The notes under the pieces: generated by a model
The model's database searches: none
What the model was told of the DNA's origin: nothing
What the model saw: the letters and a program-made list of their open reading frames with translations, nothing else
Made by a program: the position numbers and the translations under genes
From: Phycisphaerales bacterium
Lineage (GTDB): Bacteria; Planctomycetota; Phycisphaerae; Phycisphaerales; UBA1924
DNA: 64,000 nucleotides
Reading direction: 5' to 3'
Assembly (NCBI GenBank): GCA_022072615.1
Contig: JAJVHS010000026.1
Location: forward strand, 1-64,000
Shown here: positions 1-6,624 of the stretch, piece by piece
Position numbering within the stretch: the stretch's first letter is position 1
Layout: each line of letters starts with the position of its first letter

Positions 1-94
1 GCTGCAGATCCGGCACAAAGGCCATTTTTCCCGCTCCCTGTATGAGGAGTCGCGGACGATCGCATCGCGGTGCAGGCAGGCCGGCGCCCAACTG

Positions 95-982
95 GTGATG
101 GATGATCGCGCCGATCTCGCCATGCTGCTCGAAGACATCACGCAGTTGCGCGAGCGCGTCGACATCGTCCTGGTGGCATTGCATTGGGGGGTGATCTGGG
201 TGCCGCGGGTGATCGCGGACTACATCCAGATGCTCGACAGTCAGAGCAGCAGCAATCCCGGCCGTGCTCTGTCCAAGCCCACCCGCAAAGTCCACCTCGC
301 GGCCATCCGTCTGTTTCTGGACTACTGCGTCCAGCGGCACGCGATCATCCTGAACCCTGCCCTGTCCGTTCGGGGTCCGCGTCACTCGGTGACCGAGGGC
401 AAGACGCCCGCCATCGACCCACGCGAGGCGCGGACGCTGCTCGACTCCATCGGAGCTGCTCGCCCGATCGACCTCCGCGACCGTGCCATCATCGCCACGC
501 TCATCTTCACCGCGGCTCGTGTCGGCGCCGTCGCCAAGCTCTCCCGCGGCGACTTCTTCACCGACGGCCGCCAGTTCTACCTCCGCTTTGACGAGAAGGG
601 CGACAAGCAGCGCGTCATCCCCGTTCGGCACGATCTGCAACTCCTCATCGAGCGCTATCTCGGGGAGTGCCCTTCCTCCGACCCGGGCGGACCCGTCTTC
701 CTCACTGCGGCCGGTCGGACCGGGAAGCTGCTCCTCCGCCGCATGAGCGCCAACGACATGCTCCGCATGGTCAAGCGCCGGCTCCTCGCGGCAGGACTCC
801 CTGCGTCCAGCCTGTGCTGCCATTCCTTCCGAGCGGGCACGGCCACCAACCTCCTGGAGCAGGGTGTGGACCCGGCGGAGGTGCAGTACCTCCTGGGCCA
901 CAGCGACCCCCGCACGACGCGGCTCTACGACCGGCGCCAACTGCGCGTGAGCCGCAACATCGTGGAACGAATCGCGGTTTGA
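95..982 (+). CDS. Tyrosine recombinase / phage-type integrase, N-terminus atypical
   Basis: Site-specific DNA recombinase of the tyrosine (XerC/XerD-like) family. From about residue 60 the protein reads as an integrase: a core-binding region (KVHLAAIRLFLDYC, then NPALSVRGPRH and GKTPAI), then the catalytic domain with Arg in TAARVGAVAKL, HSFRAGTA (H-x-x-R), GHSDPRTT and the nucleophile Tyr in TRLYDRRQ. The GTG at 95 is only one possible start: the same frame is open to the left edge of the window. The stretch before about residue 50 does not look like an integrase: codons 2-130 read like a ThiE core (LQIRHKG, DRADLA) and residues 18-40 like a CapA-family strand (VALHWGV). The gene may therefore be a 5'-truncated integrase fused to foreign codons. 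The C-terminal recombinase call is firm; the start is not. Confidence 0.8.
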   Translation: MMDDRADLAMLLEDITQLRERVDIVLVALHWGVIWVPRVIADYIQMLDSQSSSNPGRALSKPTRKVHLAAIRLFLDYCVQRHAIILNPALSVRGPRHSVTEGKTPAIDPREARTLLDSIGAARPIDLRDRAIIATLIFTAARVGAVAKLSRGDFFTDGRQFYLRFDEKGDKQRVIPVRHDLQLLIERYLGECPSSDPGGPVFLTAAGRTGKLLLRRMSANDMLRMVKRRLLAAGLPASSLCCHSFRAGTATNLLEQGVDPAEVQYLLGHSDPRTTRLYDRRQLRVSRNIVERIAV

Positions 983-1117
983 GGCGAGCCCGCTCGCGGC
1001 CGCCGCCCCCACTTGCAAACGGCACGTGTTCCGTGCTTTGGTCCACAACGACCAATAGGACCGGTGGCATTTCACGGTTTTCCAAGGTTCTCAAGCCCAT
1101 TTCGAAAGGAGTTCACG

Positions 1118-2167
1118 ATGAAGCAGGCACTCACCCGTGCCAGTCAGGAGCTGTTCCGCCGCACGCCCGACGAGAGTTTCGCAACCCTCGACGACCTGTG
1201 GCAGAACTGCCAGACCCAGCAAGAACGTTCGCGCGACCTGTGGGAGATGCCCGACGACCTCGAAGCGTTCGCCGATGGCGGGAGGCTCGCGCTCCGCATC
1301 GGCGAGGACCGGAAGTTCCGCCTCAACAGTTGGAGCTTCGGCCAGCTGTGCGGCCTCGCGGGGATCAACCGCGACACCATCAACCGCCTCTCGGGTCCGA
1401 CGGCGTCGTCGGTGTTCGCCGAAACGCTGCCTCGGGGCACCAAGCCGCTGCAGGTGTACGCGGCGGACGACCTGGTCCGCTCCGTCCACGGCGCCAGCTA
1501 CACCCGCCTGCACGACATCGAGTTGCTCTCCATCGTGCGGGAGTTCGCCACGGACTTCCAGCCCCCGCAGCAAGCTGGGGGGGCGGGCGGCGGCGAAGCC
1601 CGCGGCGGTACCGGGCTCTATCGGGGCGAGCAGGACATGTTCTGCTTCCTGATCGACCCGACCGGCTGGACCGAGATCAACGGCGAGGCTTTCGCACCGG
1701 GGTTCTTCCTCTGGAACTCTGAGGTGGGCAAGCGGTCGGTGGGCATCCAGACGTTCTGGTTCCAGGCCGTGTGCCAGAACCACATCGTCTGGGACGCGGT
1801 CGAGGTCATCGACTTCAGCCGCAAGCACACGGCCAACGTCCGCGACGCTCTCCGCGACATCCGCGCGCTGATCCACGAGTTGGTGGAGCGTCGGGACGTC
1901 CGGCGACACGGATTCGTCGAGGTCATCAAGAAGGCGATGAACACGACGCTTGGCACCGAGGACGAGGACGTGCTGAAGGCGCTCGGCATCCACGGCGTGG
2001 GCAAAGCTCTCGCCAAGGAGGCCCTGGAGATCGCCCGTCGGAACGGACGGTTCACCATCTTCGCCCTCGTGGACGCGATCACCCGCATCGGGGCCCGCGC
2101 CACCAACGCAGGCGACAGGGTGGAGATCGACGCCGCGGCGGGGCCGCTGCTGGCGTCCGTTGCCTGA
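1118..2167 (+). CDS. DUF932 family phage/plasmid-like protein
   Basis: About 349 residues of the DUF932 family, commonly found on phages, plasmids and integrative elements; biochemical role unknown. The N-terminus (RTPDESFATLDDLW) and the WSFGQLCGLAG segment are characteristic of planctomycete members. I chose the ATG at 1118 because AAAGGAG lies 6-7 bases upstream; the frame stays open further 5' to 1013 but without a ribosome binding site. A glycine-rich stretch near residue 155 (QQAGGAGGGEARGG) may be a flexible linker. The last residues (DRVEIDAAAGPLLASVA) recur in a second, orphan copy at 2613-2672. Confidence 0.8.
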   Translation: MKQALTRASQELFRRTPDESFATLDDLWQNCQTQQERSRDLWEMPDDLEAFADGGRLALRIGEDRKFRLNSWSFGQLCGLAGINRDTINRLSGPTASSVFAETLPRGTKPLQVYAADDLVRSVHGASYTRLHDIELLSIVREFATDFQPPQQAGGAGGGEARGGTGLYRGEQDMFCFLIDPTGWTEINGEAFAPGFFLWNSEVGKRSVGIQTFWFQAVCQNHIVWDAVEVIDFSRKHTANVRDALRDIRALIHELVERRDVRRHGFVEVIKKAMNTTLGTEDEDVLKALGIHGVGKALAKEALEIARRNGRFTIFALVDAITRIGARATNAGDRVEIDAAAGPLLASVA

Positions 2168-2178
2168 TCAAGCCCCAG

Positions 2179-2199
2179 AAGGACCCGCCACCGGTCCTT
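2179..2199 (+). terminator. Terminator-like hairpin after DUF932 gene
   Basis: AAGGACC (2179-2185) pairs perfectly with GGTCCTT (2193-2199) around a 7-base loop and is followed by a short pyrimidine run (CTTC). It lies 12 bases after the stop codon. There is no long T tract, so termination strength is uncertain. A related hairpin (2692-2707) follows the duplicated DUF932 tail. Confidence 0.45.
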
Positions 2200-2304
2200 C
2201 TTCAAGCCGCAACGGATTCCTACACGGACGCTTAGTGCCGACGATGGCTGGTTTCCGAATGCCATTGTCGGAGCCGTACCTCTAGGACGGGGTGGAGATT
2301 CTCC

Positions 2305-2583
2305 GTGATCAGGACCATGACGCCCACGAAGACGTTTAGCCAATGCGAACTACGGGTGCGCAGCGTCGTGACTCGGAACCGCGAGGGTTGGTGTGTAGTG
2401 CTCCATGGCGTCACCACTGACGATGTAGTTGTTGAAACCACGCTCTGTGACCCTATCAGACCCTTTCGATCTCTGGCGGCAGCATACGAGGCGGCATTCC
2501 TGCTCTCCTCCATGATCGAGGAGAATGGCGTCGGTTTGCCCGTTGTGATCGAGAAACCACAGCAACGGAGCCGTGGCACTTGA
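2305..2583 (+). CDS. Small hypothetical protein (92 aa)
   Basis: Short protein of about 92 residues that I do not recognise. The GTG start is supported by GGTGGAG 7-8 bases upstream; an ATG at 2317 is an alternative. The sequence is compact, without membrane segments or cysteine motifs, with an alternating beta pattern in the middle (GWCVVLHGVTTDDVVVETTL) followed by a probable helix (AAAYEAAFLLSSMIEE). It sits between the intact DUF932 gene and the orphan DUF932 tail, so it may be cargo inserted between duplicated segments. Confidence 0.45.
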   Translation: MIRTMTPTKTFSQCELRVRSVVTRNREGWCVVLHGVTTDDVVVETTLCDPIRPFRSLAAAYEAAFLLSSMIEENGVGLPVVIEKPQQRSRGT

Positions 2584-2707
2584 GCAGCGCTTCTGCCACA
2601 GCGATTTCGGACATGGCCGACCGCACGGAGACCGACGCCGTGGCCGGGCCGCTGCTCGCTGCCATCGCCTGAGGGTTGCCACATTCTCTAGGACCCGCCA
2701 CCGGGTC
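2583..2707 (+). pseudogene. Orphan duplicate of the DUF932 gene 3' end
   Basis: In the frame of 2613-2672 the sequence reads MADRTETDAVAGPLLAAIA and stop, closely matching the end of the intact DUF932 protein (GDRVEIDAAAGPLLASVA). After the stop a hairpin (GACCCG 2692-2697 with CGGGTC 2702-2707) repeats the GGACCCGCCACCGG element that follows the intact gene. The rest of the gene is missing. This is best read as the remnant of a second DUF932 copy, or of a recombination between two copies that left the 92-aa ORF between the tails. Confidence 0.6.
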
Positions 2708-2765
2708 TCGTTCAGCCGAACCCCGTTCATACTCCGTACCTATAGCATTTGCGATACGACTGTAC

Positions 2766-2782
2766 TTCGTCACGGACACGAA
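2766..2782 (+). promoter_or_regulatory. Inverted repeat before the XRE-helicase gene (candidate operator)
   Basis: TTCGT (2766-2770) and ACGAA (2778-2782) form an inverted repeat with a 7-base spacer, overlapping a possible -10 hexamer TACACT (2783-2788). The downstream gene begins with an XRE-type DNA-binding domain, so autoregulation is a reasonable guess. No direct evidence. Confidence 0.3.
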
Positions 2783-2827
2783 TACACTGTGTTCATGGTC
2801 TCCAGTCGCAGTATCGCACGCGACAGT

Positions 2828-3718
2828 ATGAACGACGCCGTTTTCGCGGCCCGGCTGCGTGACCTGCGCGGGCGACTCGGTCTGACACAAGTCAAGATGG
2901 CCGAGTTGCTGGGAACATCCTTCGCATCGATCAACCGCTGGGAGAATGGCCAACGCCCCTCCAGAATGGCTTGGGACCTCCTGTGCCGCGCTGAAGAGCG
3001 ATACGGAGCGGCAGAAGGTCGCATCGCGATCGAGTCTGGCGCCGCGGCTTCCACCATACCGCCATCGGTCGATTTCCTGGCCCCAGCCGAGGAAGTCCGC
3101 TTGGTCACCGAGGCTGAGCGGCTGTCTTTTGGGCATCTCGCCAACCCAGCCTTCGCGACCGAAGTCTCGCTCATCGATCCTCTCCCGCACCAGCGAATCG
3201 CGGTGTACGAGCACCTCCTCCGGCAGCCACGGCTGCGCTTCCTCCTCGCGGATGATGCCGGTGCCGGGAAGACAATCATGGCGGGGTTGTACGTCCGTGA
3301 GATGCTCGCCCGTCGTCTGATTCGACGCGTGCTCATCATTCCGCCGGCGGGCTTGGTCGGGAACTGGGAGCGAGAACTCCGCACGCTTTTCAGTTTGGAC
3401 TTCCGGATCGTCCGTGGCAGCGACATGCGAGCCAGCAACCCGTTCGTCGGCACGGACGGTGCTCGCGTCATCTGCAGCGTTGACACCCTTCGCCAAGACC
3501 AGGCATTCGCCCGGCTTCAAGATGCGGCGGTGGAGCCGTATGACCTGGTGGTCTTCGACGAAGCCCACAAGCTCTCGGCCGACCGGGAACCCGACCTCAC
3601 GATCCGCAAGACCGACCGCTACAGACTGGCCGAGGCACTCGCCGGAGTGCTTCATCGTGACGGGAAAACTCCCGTCGCCGCTTTCGTGCTCGCTGTGTGC
3701 GCCCGGCACCACCCGTAG
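2828..3718 (+). pseudogene. XRE-HTH fused to SNF2-type helicase (DISARM DrmD-like), truncated
   Basis: The N-terminal 55 residues are an XRE helix-turn-helix (LGLTQVKMAELLGTSFASIN). Next comes an SNF2/DEAD-like ATPase N-lobe with Walker A GAGKT (residues 145-149), a motif Ia-like VLIIPPAGLVGNWERE and Walker B DEAH (244-247), then RKTDRYRLAEALAG. This arrangement resembles DrmD-type helicases of DISARM phage-defence systems, which run to about 1000 residues. Similarity stops at about residue 273; the last 23 codons (HRDGKTPVAAF onward) are antisense to group II intron sequence and the remaining helicase motifs are absent downstream. The gene is therefore broken at about position 3650. The start could also be ATG 2795. 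The DrmD assignment is inference; the helicase call and the truncation are clear. Confidence 0.75.
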
Positions 3719-4740
3719 CGCAGCGAACGACCCCGCCACTGCCTTGCAGCGGCGTCGCCGGACTCCCGTCCGGTCCTACTTGCGGCACTCTCCCAGGCTC
3801 CAGCGTTTGAATCACCCTGGCGACCAGCCAGGGCACCGGGAACCATCCCGGCCGCATAAGCCCTTCCCGAGTTAGTGATGCACTCCGTCCGAACGGTCAC
3901 GTCGCTTGGAGGCTGACCTCCGGCCTGTTGTCGTACGTCCGCCCTCCCGGGCGGCGCAGTTTCCGCGAGGATGGGCCCTTCGCCCGTGCTCGCGATTTCA
4001 GCGGGAAGAAACGAGAAGCGCCCGCTTACCCATCGACAACCGGCTTGAGCGGTTCGGCACCGTCTCCATCCGGACTCACCGGCAAGCCCTTCCCTCGCCC
4101 GTCGGGCGGGTCGGGCCTTTCGTGGTTGAGCTTTTCGCCGTCGAACGACTTGCGTTCGATCGCCGAGCCTGGTTGTGGCCCGGTCGTGTGCGTCGCCGCA
4201 CACGAGCTCCCCACGCCGGCTCAGGTTGAACGGACCGTGCATCGCACGGCCCGGACCCCCTGGGGGGATTTTCACCCGCTTTGTGCATCACGACCCGCGC
4301 TGGTTGAGCCAGCGCCGGGCGTGTCCTCGTCGCCCCGGCTCCTACAGCCTCCGGGAACACCCATCGGATAGAACGCCGGGATTGGACCTTGTGGAGGGAA
4401 CGTCCCTCCAACAGCAAGGCATTACTCCGACGAGCCTCCGTCGAACCGGACGAGCGTGTCTCCACGCATCCGGCTCTACGGGACCACACCGCCGCGGTTG
4501 GTTAGACCGCGCCCTTCGGCCGCTGGTGAGGCGACCTTCCCGGGTGGTGTGGCCCGCCACGATGGCATCAGCACAGCGTTGGCGTGTCTGACAGCCGCGG
4601 CGTTCCCGCCGCTAGGCGTCGATCTTTACCGTACCGGCTCCGGGGAACAAGCCGACCGCGGCCAACCCGCTCCCGCTGTGAGTCACGCTGAAACGGCCTG
4701 AGACTTCAACCAGCCCGAAACCCAAGCGGGCGGGGAACTA
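3651..4740 (-). mobile_element. ORF-less, apparently rearranged group II intron sequence
   Basis: About 1.1 kb with no credible protein, dense in strong hairpins, ending where the truncated helicase begins. On the minus strand 4443-4476 is a textbook domain V. Downstream of it on the same strand (about 4300 to 3655) is a second structured block that looks like intron domain I: an 8-bp stem with a GCGA tetraloop around 4186-4205, a GGGTGAAAATCCC element around 4255-4275, GTAGGACCGGACGGG around 3765-3780, and the perfect stem GACGGGA/TCCCGTC at 3659-3676. Domain I belongs upstream of domain V, so the 3' part of one intron seems to precede the 5' part of another. No reverse transcriptase ORF remains. 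The domain V is firm; the domain I reading and the outer boundaries are approximate. Confidence 0.6.
4443..4476 (-). ncRNA. Group II intron domain V hairpin
   Basis: Exactly 34 nt on the minus strand, the canonical domain V length. It starts GAGCCGG with the AGC catalytic triad, has a GAGA (GNRA) tetraloop, the two-base bulge within CTCGT, and closes with CCGGTTC. Relative to the usual consensus the changes are compensatory: a U-A pair becomes G-C next to the triad helix, and the pairs flanking the loop become TG/CA. Such covariation makes a chance match very unlikely. Domain V is the catalytic core of group II introns. Confidence 0.88.
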
Positions 4741-4791
4741 CCGTGGCATGGAATGCGTACACAGCATACAGTGCTAACAAGGAGTCCACTC

Positions 4792-5187
4792 ATGGCGAAT
4801 CACCCCGCCCAACCCACGCCCCAACCCATCGGCGATGCCCTTCGCCAGAAACGGATCGAGGTTCTCGGCAAGGGCCTCCGCGAAATGGCGGCGATCCTGG
4901 ACATCACCCCCGCACACCTGACCGACGTCGAGAAGGGCCGGAGGACTCCCTCGGAGGCCCTCCTTACGAGAATCTCGGAGCAGTACCAAGTTGACGCAGC
5001 GACGCTTCATTCGGGATGGAAGAAGCTGGACGAGGGTGCAAAGAGGATCATCACCAAGACCCCAACCACGGCGGAGAAAGCCCCCGCGCTACTCCGCGCT
5101 GCCGAGGAGCTCTCGTCCGATCAGTGGGATGCGCTGATCAGCCGAGCGAAGCAACTCGCGAAGGAGAGTCGAGGGAAGAAGAAATGA
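4792..5187 (+). CDS. XRE-family transcriptional regulator
   Basis: DNA-binding regulator of 131 residues. The helix-turn-helix spans roughly residues 15-70 (GLREMAAILDITPAHLTDVEKGRRTPSEAL), a lambda-Cro/C1-type fold. The ATG at 4792 is preceded by AAGGAG seven bases upstream. Its stop overlaps the next start by four bases (ATGA), so it is translationally coupled to the ImmA-like protease. This pairing matches the ImmR/ImmA and IrrE-type switches on integrative elements, in which the protease cleaves the repressor after DNA damage. That regulatory role is inference from the pairing; the C-terminal half has no recognised domain. Confidence 0.8.
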   Translation: MANHPAQPTPQPIGDALRQKRIEVLGKGLREMAAILDITPAHLTDVEKGRRTPSEALLTRISEQYQVDAATLHSGWKKLDEGAKRIITKTPTTAEKAPALLRAAEELSSDQWDALISRAKQLAKESRGKKK

Positions 5188-5885
5188 CCACCGAACCCGT
5201 CCACCTTTTCGCCGAACCGCGTGACGACCTTCTCGAGGCTGAACTGGCTGCTGCGGCGTGCCTCCACGGGTGCCTTGCCGCCAAGGCCCTTCGTGAGCCT
5301 CCCACGCCAATCCCAGCGGAGCTTTGGGTCGAGAGTCCTCTCGGGTATGACTTCGGCTTTGAGCAGATCCAATCGAACAGGCCGGGCTTCATGACCTGCG
5401 GATATGCCATTCTGGGCATGAAAATCATCCGTATACACCAGGACCTCGCAGACGACGAGGCCAAGGTCCGCTGGACGACCGCCCATGAGGTTGGCCACCA
5501 CGTCCTCCACACACGTCCGACACATCAGCAAGCCCCGGTCTGTTCTTCCGATCCCGGCTGGCGGTACCGAGACATCTGGGAACGCCAGGCCGACCGATTT
5601 GCAGCCGCCTTCCTCATGCCCCCTCACCTGCTGGTCCGGGAGTTCTTCGCTGTCTGCCGCTTGGCAGAATGGGACCCGGAAAACGCGATCATCGACCTCC
5701 TGTCGGATACGCCCCGCGCCACGCACATGTGGACCCACACCGTCATCCCGCACCTTGCCCGCGTCTTTGGCGTGCACGATGCGGGCGTGATCTACCGGCT
5801 CTGCGACCTACGGCTCTTCGACGATGGGCCACTCCTGCTCCCAAAGCACGCCCACCGCATGGGCCTCCTGCAACGAGCCCTCTGA
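5184..5885 (+). CDS. ImmA/IrrE-family metallo-endopeptidase
   Basis: Predicted zinc protease of 233 residues. The catalytic HEVGH is at residues 101-105 (TTAHEVGHHVLH), with a further conserved Glu in WERQADRFAAAFLMP, the usual third-ligand region of this family. The C-terminal half (about 150-233) is an extension without a recognised domain. Translation is coupled to the upstream XRE gene through a 4-base overlap. The likely role is cleavage of the partner repressor to induce the integrated element, as for ImmA of ICEBs1; substrate and trigger are inferred. Confidence 0.82.
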   Translation: MTTEPVHLFAEPRDDLLEAELAAAACLHGCLAAKALREPPTPIPAELWVESPLGYDFGFEQIQSNRPGFMTCGYAILGMKIIRIHQDLADDEAKVRWTTAHEVGHHVLHTRPTHQQAPVCSSDPGWRYRDIWERQADRFAAAFLMPPHLLVREFFAVCRLAEWDPENAIIDLLSDTPRATHMWTHTVIPHLARVFGVHDAGVIYRLCDLRLFDDGPLLLPKHAHRMGLLQRAL

Positions 5886-5950
5886 GGAATCGCGCCACCG
5901 GGAGCGCCGGTTACTGCCGCAAGTTTCCAGCCTTCAGTATGGAGATCACC

Positions 5951-6199
5951 ATGTTGCTCAAACCTGCCACATCGGCGCCCGAACCAGACCCGAAGAAAGG
6001 CACGTTCAATACCCTCGAACTTGCGGCGTTTCTCGGCGTGAGTCGTGCCACGGTGTGCCGAATGAACTCTGCTGGAAAACTGCCCAGACCCATCCGACTG
6101 AATCGGGCCGTGCGGTGGGACCGCTGGACAATCGAAGAATGGGTCAGCGACGGATGCCCCCCCCGTGACAAGTGGGAGGCCGAGCGCGGCCACCGGTAG
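5951..6199 (+). CDS. AlpA-like helix-turn-helix protein, copy 1
   Basis: Small winged-helix DNA-binding protein of 82 residues, of the type used as excisionases or prophage regulators (AlpA/MerR-like HTH_17). Core: FNTLELAAFLGVSRATVCRMN, then the wing motif GKLPRPIRLNRAVRWDR and TIEEWVSDG. Start ATG 5951 has GGAG at 5941-5944; an ATG at 5939 is in frame but lacks such a site. The next gene is a paralogue with nearly the same C-terminal 45 residues, so this is a tandem duplication. Such genes usually sit next to the integrase, as here. Confidence 0.72.
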   Translation: MLLKPATSAPEPDPKKGTFNTLELAAFLGVSRATVCRMNSAGKLPRPIRLNRAVRWDRWTIEEWVSDGCPPRDKWEAERGHR

Positions 6200-6264
6200 A
6201 AACGCCCACAAGGAATCACCAGGCGACTGTTCAAATCGAAGCATCGAGACCAGGAGTCCGTGGG

Positions 6265-6594
6265 ATGAATGCACCTTCCACCAGAACGAGTTCCCTTCCT
6301 TTCCGTCTGCTTGCACGGCCGCTGTCATTAGTCCGGGCCCTTCTCATATCACTCAAGACTGCCATCTCCGGCACTGAGCTTGATCGGCGCAAAGGCACTC
6401 TTACGGCCAACGAGCTCGCTGCGTTTCTCGAGCTGAGCCCCGCCACGCTGTGGCGCCTGCACTCCTCGGGCAAGCTGCCCAGCCCGACCCGATTCAATCG
6501 GGCCGTGCGATGGGACCGCAGGACGATCGAAAAATGGCTCAGCGACGGCCGCCCGCCCCGCGACAAATGGGAAGCCGACCACCCACCCCGGTAG
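6265..6594 (+). CDS. AlpA-like helix-turn-helix protein, copy 2
   Basis: Paralogue of the preceding gene, 109 residues. The DNA-binding part (LTANELAAFLELSPATLWRLH, then RFNRAVRWDR and TIEKWLSDGRPPRDKWEA) aligns with copy 1 over its last 60 residues, while the first 45 residues differ and include a hydrophobic stretch. ATG 6265 follows an AGGAG at about 6252-6256. Probably a regulator or recombination directionality factor for the downstream integrase, whose start lies 30 bases beyond the stop. Confidence 0.7.
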   Translation: MNAPSTRTSSLPFRLLARPLSLVRALLISLKTAISGTELDRRKGTLTANELAAFLELSPATLWRLHSSGKLPSPTRFNRAVRWDRRTIEKWLSDGRPPRDKWEADHPPR

Positions 6595-6624
6595 ACCGCC
6601 CTCGATTCCGCGGAAGGATCCCTC

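Noticed and set aside
3719-4701. Several short ORFs on both strands (60-150 codons)
   Set aside because: The region has intron-like RNA structure and the ORF proteins lack starts with ribosome binding sites and any family resemblance.
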